A stretch of 64,000 bases of DNA from Clostridium putrefaciens (GTDB lineage Bacteria > Bacillota > Clostridia > Clostridiales > Clostridiaceae): NCBI RefSeq assembly GCF_900461105.1, contig NZ_UFWZ01000001.1, forward strand, positions 2,170,001 to 2,234,000. Reading direction: 5' to 3'. Shown piece by piece: positions 26,788-35,231 of the stretch (position 1 is the first letter of the stretch; the number at the start of each line of letters is the position of its first letter). The notes below the pieces were generated by a model. That model made no database searches and was not told where the DNA came from. It saw only the letters and a list, made by a program, of their open reading frames with translations. The translations under genes were made by a program, and so were the position numbers.

Positions 26788-27561
26788 TTATATCTCTACA
26801 TCAACTTCAACACCTGACTTGAATTCTATACTAATTTCACCTTCATAAATCGTAACCTTCTCAACAAGCATTCTTACCAGCTGCTCATCGTATTCCTTTA
26901 ATTCATAGGGCTGCTCTTTTAGGAACTGTGCCATCTCATCAATCCTTTGCCTTTTTCCTTCACGCTCTGCATTTGCAATCAATTTATTCTGCTTCAGTTC
27001 CCTTAAGCTATATATCTCCTCAGCTACTTCCTCGTAATCCGCTTTACCGTTTGCCAGTCTGAGAAGTTCATTTTGTAGTTCTTTTAGTTTAACATCGATA
27101 TCAGCTGTAGCTCCATGGTCTGCTTCACTTATCACTCTATCAATATTATCTTGCAAGGTACTAAGGAAGTCATCTTTGCTAGAAAGTGTTTGATTAATTG
27201 CATCTACAACTATTTGTTGCAGCACCTCTTCTTTTATTGTTGGTGAGTTGCAGGTAGCCCCCTTACCTTCTAAGCGACTAACGCATCTCCATACAATAGA
27301 CTTACACCCTCTATTGTTCCAATGGACTCTCCGATAAATATCGCCGCACTCTCCGCAATAAACAATGATGGATAAAGCATACTTGCTGCTATAAACTCTT
27401 TTCTTTCTACCTTTACCACTTCTAATATTGCCCCTTCGCACCATTTCTTCCTGCACCTGCATATAAAGTTCTCGGGGTATGATGGCTTCATGGTTATTTT
27501 CTACATAATACTGTGGAACAATACCATTATTCTTAACTCTCTTTTTCGTAAGTACATCTAC
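26788..27561 (-). pseudogene. large serine recombinase, C-terminal fragment
   Basis: This copy aligns with the second half of the intact recombinase at 41794-43359 and is close to it in sequence. It keeps the zinc ribbon ([18 protein letters not shown]) and the C-terminal coiled coil, ending KSGVEVDVEI. Sequence upstream of [20 protein letters not shown] (about 27561) is replaced by repeat R6, so the catalytic resolvase domain is gone. It is a remnant of a second prophage of the same type. Confidence 0.88.
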
Positions 27562-27562
27562 T

Positions 27563-27682
27563 TAATACTTATGCTTAAGCGCAGTTTTCCATTTTATTCT
27601 ACCCTGGGTTCCTTGTGAGGACATGCTTTGCTGGACTCACTTGGTTCCTTGTGAGGACATGCTTTGCTGGACTCACTTGCTA
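27563..27682 (+). repeat. R repeat, copy R6 (right part, with tandem end duplication)
   Basis: Only the last 60 to 70 bases of the core are present, starting within the recombinase fragment. The terminal segment GGTTCCTTGTGAGGACATGC through ACTCACTTG occurs twice in tandem (27607-27643 and 27643-27680). It ends CACTTGCTA at 27682. Confidence 0.8.
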
Positions 27683-27735
27683 AACTTGTTTTAGTCAAAT
27701 AAAAGTGGGAAAACATTTTTTAACCCAAACCTTAA

Positions 27736-28011
27736 TTAATAAGATATTGAAAGCATTATAAAGATGATTCCACTTATTATAAAAAGTATAGAATTATTAT
27801 ATTTATCTACTTCTTTTGAGTAACCAATATAATTAGGAATAAAACGCATACTTAAGCCTAACATTGTAGTCATAAAACCCACAGATAATAAAAAAGACTT
27901 TGAACTTTTAGTTAAGACCGTAATCACTAAAATAGGTACAATATATATTAATATTGCTATAAATCTTAAATTTTTATTTTTATTTTTATTTTTATTTTTA
28001 TTTTTATTCAT
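27736..28011 (-). CDS. small membrane protein with NK-repeat N-terminus
   Basis: This 91-residue protein begins with a run of alternating Asn-Lys (seven pairs) encoded by a hexanucleotide repeat, followed by three hydrophobic helices (IAILIYIVPILVITVL; FLLSVGFMTTMLGLSM; ILFIISGIIFIMLSI). The family is not recognised. It is the first gene after repeat R6. The 6 bp unit keeps frame, so length changes would vary only the charged cytoplasmic head. Confidence 0.6.
   Translation of the reverse strand: MNKNKNKNKNKNKNLRFIAILIYIVPILVITVLTKSSKSFLLSVGFMTTMLGLSMRFIPNYIGYSKEVDKYNNSILFIISGIIFIMLSISY
27970..28008. repeat. hexanucleotide tandem repeat (about six units)
   Basis: TTTTTA units on the plus strand (AAAAAT on the coding minus strand) code for the Asn-Lys run of the 91-residue membrane protein. 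Confidence 0.85.
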
Positions 28012-28234
28012 TATTTAAACACTCCTTAATTTAACACCACTTATATGGTACAATTATACTATACTTAATACCTTAAAATATACTATTTTACATTTATTCT
28101 TAATAATGTTGTTAAATCATATATATAATATATAATGAAAATATACATTATAATATTTATCTACATTTTCATCATCTATAAAAGAGTTTGTAAGATGGTA
28201 TACCTATACTTTAGAAATGGGGGACTTATCAAAA

Positions 28235-28729
28235 ATGAAAAAAAGAAGTAATTTAATTATCATTTGCTTAATAGTCATAATAATTGCAGCAACTGGAACA
28301 TCATTATACAAACATTATCTTCCTAATATTGATTCAAATAATTATTTATCAAGCAATGATGAATCTGAAAGAAGTTTTGACTATCATGGAAATGAGAAAA
28401 GTGGTGAAAATACTAAAAGTTTTGACTTTGAAAAATTTAATGGTAAATGGTCTTTAATACAGTTCACATCCAATAAAGGTAATAAGATAAATATTAATGA
28501 TAATACAAAGATCAGTAAAGGTAATTTTTACATTGTAATTTTAGATTCAGAACATAATATTATAGCAAAAAAGAATGAGTTAAAGGACAATGGAAATATA
28601 AATTTTACTACACCTAAAGATGGAAAATATACTGTTAGAATTATCGGTGCAAATGCAAGCGGTAATTTTAATATAAGCATAAGTGCCAGTAATAATATAA
28701 ATGTTTCTCATATAGATTTGTTCAATTAA
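28235..28729 (+). CDS. secreted or membrane-anchored protein, unknown function
   Basis: A protein of about 164 residues whose N-terminus is KKRSNLIIICLIVIIIAATG, a signal anchor with no lipobox cysteine. A polar Ser/Asn-rich linker (residues 30-65) leads to a C-terminal domain of about 95 residues with alternating strands (WSLIQFTSNKGNKINI, IVILDSEHNIIAKKNEL, YTVRIIGANASGNFNISISA), probably a small beta-sandwich. GGGGGA precedes the ATG at 28235 by about ten bases. It is the only plus-strand cargo gene after R6. No family recognised. Confidence 0.65.
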   Translation: MKKRSNLIIICLIVIIIAATGTSLYKHYLPNIDSNNYLSSNDESERSFDYHGNEKSGENTKSFDFEKFNGKWSLIQFTSNKGNKININDNTKISKGNFYIVILDSEHNIIAKKNELKDNGNINFTTPKDGKYTVRIIGANASGNFNISISASNNINVSHIDLFN

Positions 28730-28962
28730 CTTTATTAAACTCTACTTTTATCTTTATTACTATTGTATTTCTAATAAGTATAGTTAATACATCTGCTCTC
28801 ATTTTTAATATTAAAATCAACTAAAAAATCACCCCATTAAATTTTACTCTAATGAAATGCTTTTACCTGGTAATTTTATGGGCCGGTAAGTAGACTAGGG
28901 AATCACTTCCCTAGCCCCTCTTAGAACCGTACGTGCGGATTTCCCGCATACGGCTCCCCATA

Positions 28963-29395
28963 TTATAATTCACATAATATATGTAATTTCTTTTTTAATT
29001 TAAATATATTAACATATATCTTAGCTTTAGGTATATTGAAGTAATTGAACATCATATCAAAACTAATCCAATTATAACTTCTTCTTTGACTTCTCCTGTT
29101 TAACCATTTAAAGGTTAATCTCCTCACTAAATATCTAAAATTTTCTAGTTTGTTAGAGTTGTCTGTGATTCCATAATACCTATAATACCCAACTAATTTC
29201 TGTTTTAATTTCTTCATTAGCAATGTAAGCGGTAGCGTTCTATTGTCCTTTAGCCATTCTCCTAATCTCTTAATGCTAGCTCTAAATTTCTTAGAACTTG
29301 TCATTCGTTTAACTCTAAAACTTCCATTCTTTCTACAACTACAGTAGTGCGTAAATCCCATAAAATCAAAAGTTTTATCAGTATATGACTTTAAC
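28963..29395 (-). pseudogene. group II intron reverse transcriptase/maturase, C-terminal fragment
   Basis: The frame reads KTFDFMGFTHYCSCRKNGSF, then RVKRMTSSKKFRASIKRLGE, LVGYYRYYGITDN and WLNRRSQRRSYNW. This is the thumb/maturase part of LtrA-like proteins. The reverse transcriptase palm is missing, and domain V of the intron follows directly. Confidence 0.8.
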
Positions 29396-29630
29396 TTTCA
29401 TGTTCTCTCAAACTTTCTGTCATAATATGCATCCTTGCCAAAATATATTTTTTTGTTTATCTTCAGATATCTGTAAACTAAATTTGTTTAATCTAACTTT
29501 TAAAGCTTCATAAAAAGCTATAGCTTCGTTTTTATACTGAAAACAGCATACAAGGTAAGTAAACTAAGGGAACTTCCCCCTTAGTTTCTCTCAGAACCGT
29601 ACGTGAATCTCTCAGCTCATACGGCTCCCA

Positions 29631-29866
29631 TCATTCTGCTGTTGGCAATATCCCCATTTTCCAGTGTGCAAACAAATTTCTATCTCTTTTTGTAATACTT
29701 CCTAACCAATATTCTGCTCTTCGTCTATGTTTTCGTTTCTTATACTTTCTTCGAACCCATTTTACTAAAGCATTATTGATATATATTAATACTGCATACA
29801 TTTCTGTTTTAGAGATACACAATGTGTTATTCCATCATCTGCATATCTTGCCCACGGAATTGTTCT
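29631..29866 (-). pseudogene. second group II intron maturase remnant with YADD motif
   Basis: At about 29830-29866 the minus strand reads IPWARYADDGITHC, the reverse transcriptase active-site motif. One frame away it joins a C-terminal tail (ALVKWVRRKYKKRKHRR, EYWLGSITKRDRNLFAHWK). Most of the protein between the palm and the tail is deleted. Confidence 0.7.
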
Positions 29867-29914
29867 ACATTTTATTCTACCCTGGGTTCCTTGTGAGGAC
29901 ATGCTTCGCTGGAC

Positions 29915-30130
29915 TCACTTGCTAAGGGTAACACTTTTATCTTCAGCTTTAATTGCTGAGTAAATAAGTGCCCTTATAGCTTTAACCTTTCTATTTTGCA
30001 AATCTTCAAAGGCTTTATTGATATCACCGCATACCTCTTCTAACTCACAGAAGGTGTTCATATCAAATTTAAGTTCATATTCTTTATTACTAAGCTTAAT
30101 TCCTTTATTTTTAAGTTCTAATGCTCTCAT
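29915..30130 (-). pseudogene. prophage tail assembly chaperone (gpG-like), truncated
   Basis: Residues 1-66 nearly match the chaperone gene of the intact prophage at 53539-53865 (MRALELKNKGIKLSNKEYEL, DMNTFCELEEVCGDINKAFE). The frame then enters repeat R7 and ends VTLSK. No slippery site or T-extension remains. Confidence 0.85.
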
Positions 30131-30212
30131 GTTTTCAACTCCTTTCTGAATTTTAGATATAAAAAAACAGGGTTTTAAGATCCCCTGTTAGTTTGAAACA
30201 TAAAGATATTGC

Positions 30213-30497
30213 TTATCTCTTATTTTTTTCTTGACACAAAGGTTTCCACTTTTCATTCCTTACATCCTGTACACCTGGCTTTCTTACATGCCTTAACATA
30301 CTTCTTTCACAAGCACCAAATTCCATAAAGTTTTTTTGTGCTTGTCTTAAAGAATCAGTATTTGCACCCCCTTTAATGTCAACATCTTTAAACTGAAGTG
30401 GGTCATCCTCCCAATAACAGATAGGACATATATCCCAGCTAGATTGTTCATCTAATGTCTTGTATCCGCAACAGGGGCAAGTAAACCTTTCCACCAT
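30213..30497 (-). CDS. CPCC-type cysteine-rich zinc-binding protein
   Basis: This 94-residue protein starts MVERFTCPCCGYKTLDEQ and continues WDICPICYWEDDPLQF; the two CxxC pairs would bind one zinc. A second half with GGANTDSLRQAQKNF and a final basic tail matches the CPCC cysteine-rich family, whose function is unknown. It occupies the position between major tail protein and chaperone in the prophage remnant. The intact prophage has an unrelated 86-residue gene there. The gene looks intact and has its own GGAGG site. Confidence 0.8.
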   Translation of the reverse strand: MVERFTCPCCGYKTLDEQSSWDICPICYWEDDPLQFKDVDIKGGANTDSLRQAQKNFMEFGACERSMLRHVRKPGVQDVRNEKWKPLCQEKNKR

Positions 30498-30609
30498 TAA
30501 CCAACCTCCTTAGGACTGTTTATTACACAATATCTTCCACCTATGTATTAACTATATGTCTTATTATATCAAACACTTCCTTGCAATTAGGTTAATTTTA
30601 TAAAGTAAT

Positions 30610-30837
30610 TTATGTTGTTGATATTGGTTCCTCTGGCACACCAGTAAACCATGAACTTATAATTGTTGTATCTACATCCTTCATATCCTCATCAGCAATA
30701 AATCTGTAATTCCCATCAGCTTCTCTTGGATAAAATTTTCCCTTAAGCTTTGCACTTATTGCCATTTCAAGTTTTATAGGTGCATCATATGTTGTTGCCT
30801 CATTATCATCAGTTTCCATCATAGCTATATGAATATC
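30610..30837 (-). pseudogene. prophage major tail protein with internal deletion
   Basis: Compared with 54473-55045, this copy joins IKLEMAISAKL directly to KGKFYPREADGNYRF; about 320 bases between are missing. The 13-base word AAGCTTTGCACTT occurs at both deletion ends in the intact gene and once here, so slippage or recombination between the direct repeats explains it. IS3 copy B cuts its 5' end at 30838. Confidence 0.85.
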
Positions 30838-30890
30838 TGGTACTATGTCAATAAAAAGTACCAGTCAAATTTGAATTTTTAAATATTAAC

Positions 30891-31204
30891 TTATTTTGTA
30901 TATTGTATTAGATATAATTTATTTAACCCTTCCTTATACACAATTTCATATTGATTTGGTGATTTAAATTCTTCGTTTAATATATTGATAAGTTCTTCGC
31001 TAAAATTGGAATCCTTTGTTGTAGTTGTGTATGGTTTTGTATATTGGGCTTTTAACCCCATTTTGCGCATATAGTTACCCACAGTTTTTTCAGCTATAAT
31101 TTCTCCATTCTGCTTTATAATCTGTGTTATTTTAGTGGCTCCATAGTTCTGATAAGGGTCATCATATATTTGCTTAATTTGAGCCTTTATCCGATGGCTA
31201 CCAT
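30891..31204 (-). pseudogene. IS3 orfB fragments
   Basis: The frame reads KAQIKQIYDDPYQNYGATKI, then TVGNYMRKMGLKAQYTKPYT and ends SPNQYEIVYKEGLNKLY. The segment with the DDE residues has been deleted between KSPNQY and the N-terminal part. An insertion at about 31205 separates it from the true start. Confidence 0.75.
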
Positions 31205-31335
31205 CCGTAACACCCCTATCCCCTCTTCAAGGTGGGGGATGACGGCTGCTACGCCCCTGGATAAGTTCTTCTAAGACTCAGATGGAGAGCTGTATTCCTT
31301 ATAAGCAAACTCCACCTGAGTCTAAGAATCACTTG
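31205..31335. mobile_element. IS200/IS605-like right-end remnant
   Basis: A short insertion with a long imperfect hairpin, GACTCAGATGGAG ... CTCCACCTGAGTC, beside CCCCACCTTGAAGAGGGG (minus strand). Such hairpins mark the ends of IS605-type elements and their guide-RNA region. No TnpA or TnpB frame is present. Confidence 0.4.
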
Positions 31336-31503
31336 ATAGTCTCTTTTCTTTTATGCATATCAGAAGGGAGTCTTTTTTTAAAGAGTTGTATCCACTTCTT
31401 TAAACGCCTAGTATTTTCAGCCCTCCACTAACATTAAGCCGGCGTTTACATTCTTCATTTAAGTTATCTTGCTTTTCAGATGTTTCAATAAAGAGAGCCT
31501 CTG

Positions 31504-31791
31504 TTAGTTTCCCAGAATGCTGATTACTTTTTGTAGTATTTCTAATGCGTCCTGTGTGTCCCATAGTTCTTTGCGTAGTCTTGCATTTTCTTTTGCGTCA
31601 TCACTTTGGTCATTACCAGATCCCCTAGTAGGTACTTCTCCATTGTTAGCTCTGGCTTCTTTTGTCCACGTGCATAATGTTGCTTTGCTTGTTCCTAAAT
31701 TCTTTGCACAAGCTGTTAATCCTAAATCCTTATGATCTAAATAATACCTTACGGCATCCTCTTTAAACTCTTTTGTAAACTGTCTACTCAT
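31504..31791 (-). CDS. IS3-family orfA (DNA-binding subunit)
   Basis: This 95-residue protein carries a helix-turn-helix (MSRQFTKEFKEDAVRYYLDH; LTACAKNLGTSKATLCTW) and a C-terminal leucine zipper (ENARLRKELWDTQDALEIL). GGAGGG precedes the ATG at 31791. Normally it is fused to orfB by -1 frameshift; here orfB is broken, so it cannot make transposase. Copy A carries a nonsense codon in the same gene. Confidence 0.85.
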   Translation of the reverse strand: MSRQFTKEFKEDAVRYYLDHKDLGLTACAKNLGTSKATLCTWTKEARANNGEVPTRGSGNDQSDDAKENARLRKELWDTQDALEILQKVISILGN

Positions 31792-31895
31792 GTTAAATCC
31801 CTCCATCTTCCTTTATCTTTATTATATATTCTATATTGGTATCTTTCACTTTCAACTTGTATTATTTATATTCTAGCACCATATTGTTATTATTA

Positions 31896-32259
31896 CTTGA
31901 TGCCCTTATAAGGGGGTGGTATTTATTTATAAAGGGCTTATGATGGGCTTGTTTTTTATATTTATTTAAGTTTGGTTAATATATATTTTGTGATTTTTAT
32001 TATAGAAATCAACTAAAAAAGCATTTCATTAAAATTATTCTAATGAAATGCTTTTACCTGGTAATTTTCTGGGCCCCTGAGGTGTTAGGTGGAGGCGAAG
32101 TTTCCCTCTTGCTATTTGCGATTGCTAATATTTCTGCTTAAACACACTTTTCCATTTTATTCTACCCTGGGTTCCTTGTGAGGACATGCTTCGCTGGACT
32201 CACTTGCTATTCTACCCTGGGTTCCTTGTGAGGACATGCTTCGCTGGACTCACTTGCTA
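31896..32259 (+). repeat. R repeat, copy R8, long form with tandem end duplication
   Basis: The long form 31896-32209 is nearly identical to R5. Immediately after CACTTGCTA the last 50 bases (TTCTACCCTGGGTTCCTTGT ...) repeat, ending again at CACTTGCTA (32259). The second boundary supplies the TAG stop of the truncated dehydrogenase gene. Confidence 0.85.
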
Positions 32260-32508
32260 CTCGCTTAAATTATTAATATCAGTTGTAAACTTAATTTTAT
32301 TTATTACTGCTTCCATTGGTACTTTCGGAATCTGTTTTGATATAAGTGGCATAAACCTTATATTATTTATAATTTCTTTTTTAGCTTTTTCTAATTGTTT
32401 TTGTTCAATATCAACTAAAACAGCCTCAATTCCACATATAGCAAGATTGTATGCTAACCCTATTCCCATAGTTCCAGCTCCAATCACTCCAACCTTTTTA
32501 AACCCCAT
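32257..32508 (-). pseudogene. 3-hydroxyacyl-CoA dehydrogenase, N-terminal fragment
   Basis: About 83 residues remain. A Rossmann fold start, KVGVIGAGTMGIGLAYNLAI (GxGxMG), leads into EAVLVDIEQKQLEKAKKEI, typical of the NAD-binding half of Hbd-type enzymes. The frame stops in the R8 repeat. It overlaps the end of the acyltransferase/radical SAM gene group. In some polyketide clusters such dehydrogenases make unusual extender units, so it may have belonged to that pathway. Confidence 0.8.
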
Positions 32509-32521
32509 CAACTCCACCACC

Positions 32522-33067
32522 TTATACTATATCCTTTTGAAGTATAGACATTATAATTCCATCTTCAAGCTTTCCTTTAATTAAATCTCGTTCTCTGACA
32601 ACACCTTCCTTTGTAAAATTTAATTTTTCAAGAACCTTTACTGATGCGTCATTTCCTGGTGTAATAAAAGCTTCTATTCGATTTAAATCCATTTCACTTA
32701 GTCCGAATTTAACTATTGCTTCAATAGCTTCAGTAGCATATCCTTTATTCCATTTATCTTTAGCTAAATCATATCCAATTTCAGACCTACGAGCCCCATT
32801 GTCAAAGTCACCTAGACAACATATTCCTATTAGCTCCTTTGTATCTTTTAACTCGATTCCCCAAGTTATTTCTTCTCCAGATTCAAACTCTTCTTTATAT
32901 CTTTTTATAAATTTTATTGCATCATCTTTAGACTCTATAGGACTAAACCAATCATATTTTGCAACTGCTGGATCACTAAATACTTTGTAAATTCCATCTA
33001 CATCATTTTCACTAATTTCTCTTAAAATAAGCCTTTTAGTCTCAATTTTTTTTATCGTCTCAATCAC
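32522..33067 (-). CDS. RimJ/RimL-type GNAT acetyltransferase
   Basis: This 181-residue protein starts with KKIETKRLILREISENDVDG, the usual opening of RimJ/RimL proteins. It has the acetyl-CoA loop in SEIGYDLAKDKWNKGYATEA and ends with NRIEAFITPGNDASVKVLEK. It sits between the acyltransferase gene and the dehydrogenase fragment, 14 bases before the latter, on the same strand. Its substrate may be an amine of the pathway product or a protein N-terminus. It appears intact. Confidence 0.85.
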   Translation of the reverse strand: MIETIKKIETKRLILREISENDVDGIYKVFSDPAVAKYDWFSPIESKDDAIKFIKRYKEEFESGEEITWGIELKDTKELIGICCLGDFDNGARRSEIGYDLAKDKWNKGYATEAIEAIVKFGLSEMDLNRIEAFITPGNDASVKVLEKLNFTKEGVVRERDLIKGKLEDGIIMSILQKDIV

Positions 33068-33081
33068 TTTTACTCCCCCTT

Positions 33082-35172
33082 TTAAACTATAACAATACTT
33101 TGTAATTTTCTTTTTAACTCATCACTACTTACTTTTTTAGCTAGTAAACCTTTATATAAAATGTTAATAGCATACTTTATTTCATTATCATTTACCTTAT
33201 CTTTCGATACTTTCAATCTTGAATAGAGTTCATTTAATTTTTTATAAGGATTCACTACCTATAGGAATAGGTAAGAACTTGATATTATCTCCTTCTTTTC
33301 CCCTCCTCCACACCGTACGTGAGACTTTCACCTCATACGGCGTTCCATCAATAAAACTTTACTCTACTTCAGTTACAACATAAAATGTTACGAAACGAGG
33401 CAAATCATTCCCAAGATAACATCCCACCCAGTTGGCCTTGTTTTAAATGTCCCTAGCCTTTTTAGTCTTAATCGAACCTGGATGTATTGCACATTCAAAA
33501 TATTTCTAATTTCATTGACTTGTGGCTATCCCTTCACTCCTTATTATTAGAGTTTCAACGGTACTGTGCCACTACTTTCACTGATATAAAAGCAAGTTAT
33601 AACATTATGTTTTTCCTTGCTACCACTTCAACGGAAGTAAGTCCTCCATGTTATCAGCTTACCACGTTCCAATAACTTTATCCGTGCATATATCCTTAGG
33701 TAATTCCTATGAGCCTGCATGCTTTATACTGCCTTTAACAGTATAAGGATTTTCATAACAAAGATTTTTACTCACCCTCACATGCCCTACAACTTTGGTA
33801 GGTAGAATATTTCTATTCCATCAATTTTTAGACCCGTACATTCGGAATTTCGTCAGTTCTCATGAACCATTCTTACCATAGATACTTTATGGACTCCCGG
33901 CCTATATTATCCTCGACTACCTCTAGTTCGCAGTTCCTCAGCTTAACCTGTTAGGGGATAACCTCAGCCGACTTCACCGAGCTTATAACAAAGCTTTTCT
34001 TAACTTAACGCTTCGCTATTCGGAGTATTAGAGAAGCCCTTCAAGGCGTTACCCTTTCATTTGACTTTTCAAGTTATTAGTTCTTAAACAGTTTTCTCTG
34101 TTTAGGCAATACTTTTCATATTGCAACGTGTCGCACCTTTATTATATTTATCATCATCCTCATTGTTATTCTTTGTGCTTATAATTGCACCTAAGCACCT
34201 TCCTATTAGTTCAAGATTTTGCTCATTAGACTGATTTAGTGATTTTGTTTTAACAAAGCTTAAATCAGCAATATTTTCTACTGAAAATGTTTTAATATTT
34301 TCAGTGTTTTTTTCCATTAAATATTTTAGATTGTTTTTTGGGTCTATTTCTATTGCCCTTTCAATTCCCTCATTCTCTAAAAACTCAATAAAGCTAGTCC
34401 ACTTTATAGGTTTCATTAATTGTAGTGATAAATTATCTACGATATTTTCACTAGTATCATATGGTAAACCTGTCATATTAGAGATTACTGGGTACTTGAA
34501 TTCACAAAATCTATAGTTAATTAATTCTGACTTAAACTTTTCTGTTGCTTTATACATTAATTGCGAATGAAAAGGACCATTCATTTTTAAAGGGTAAATT
34601 AATGCGCCTTTACCTTCTAACTGTTTTGCCACCTTCATCACATTATTCCGGTCTCCTGATATAGAAAATTGAGATGGTGAATCAAATGCAGATATAAATA
34701 CTTTATTTTCATTTTTAGATTCTTCACAACACACTTCTTCAATAGTTTGGCGATCTATATTTATTACCCACATCATAACCCCATCCATTGTCTTTGATAC
34801 CTCAGTAATAATTTCTGATCTTATTTCTACTAATTTTAAAGCTTGTGAAAACTCAATTGCTCCTGCGCTACATAATGCTGAATATTCTCCTAAACTATGA
34901 CCCATGCTGTATTTGGGAATAATTCCAGTTTCTTTTACAAAAACTTTATGCATTGCAACACATACAGTTAGTAATGCACTCTGAGAATTTGCTAATTCAA
35001 ATAACTTTTCTTTCTGCGAATTCATAAAACACATTTGCGCTATATCTCTTTTTAAAATATCACTGGCCTGTTCAAAGGTTTCTCTTACAATTTTAAAGTT
35101 ATCGTAAAAACTTTTTCCCATACCTGTGTTTTGAACTCCAACACCAGGAAACATAAAAACTACATCTTCCAT
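33082..35172 (-). CDS. malonyl-CoA acyltransferase (trans-AT/FabD-like), interrupted by a group II intron
   Basis: Exon 1 (34137-35172) encodes an acyltransferase: VFMFPGVGVQNTGMGKSF (oxyanion loop), MGHSLGEYSALCSAGAIEFS with the catalytic serine, and MNGPFHSQLM with the catalytic histidine. Read through, it stops in intron sequence (YNKGATRC). After removal of 33261-34136, exon 2 (33082-33260) continues the frame as YNK-EVVNPYKKLNELYSRL and ends KLQSIVIV. This gives a normal C-terminus. Acyltransferases of this kind load malonyl units onto separate carrier proteins. A radical SAM gene lies directly upstream. Splicing is inferred from sequence. Confidence 0.82.
33261..34136 (-). mobile_element. 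ORF-less group II intron (876 bp)
   Basis: The 5' end on the minus strand is GTGCGACACGTTGC, the usual group II start. A domain V-like hairpin (GCCGTATGAGGTGAAAGTCT ... CACGTACGG) lies at about 33309-33348. A domain VI stem and the end CTTACCTATTCCTAT follow at 33261. There is no reverse transcriptase frame, so it needs a maturase in trans. The predicted spliced exons join in frame. Confidence 0.8.
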
Positions 35173-35231
35173 TTAACCACCTCCATAATTACTTATTCTC
35201 ATTAGAATATACTATGTCTGTAATTGTATCA

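Larger units (their letters stand above)
28883..29866 (-). mobile_element. remnants of two group II introns inside R7
   Basis: Two domain V-like hairpins are visible on the minus strand: 28924-28956 (GAGCCGTATGCGGGAAATCC ... GGTTC) and 29594-29627 (GAGCCGTATGAGCTGAGAGA ... GGTTC). Each is followed by a domain VI-like stem and a GTAAGTA-type end on the plus strand. Maturase fragments precede each. Two different 3' ends nested in one repeat suggest one intron landed in or beside another, followed by deletion. Confidence 0.7.
28823..29924 (+). repeat. R repeat, copy R7, split by group II intron debris
   Basis: The left part (28823-28882) runs through the opening stem to TAATTTTATGGGCC. The right part (29868-29924) runs from CATTTTATTCTACCCTGGGT to CACTTGCTA. 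Intron remnants fill the gap, so the two parts are read as one interrupted repeat. The right end truncates a prophage tail-chaperone gene. Confidence 0.7.
30838..31881 (-). mobile_element. IS3-family element, copy B, decayed
   Basis: Terminal repeats TGGTACTA (30838) and, inward from 31881, TGGTGCTA match copy A. It retains orfA and parts of orfB, with an IS605-like insertion in orfB. The left flank is the tail pseudogene. The right flank is the long R8 repeat, as in copy A. Confidence 0.75.

Noticed and set aside
31205-31335. Possible guide RNA of a TnpB element
   Set aside because: Only a hairpin and G/C-rich block remain; no TnpB frame, no second end. Kept as a remnant, not as an RNA gene.
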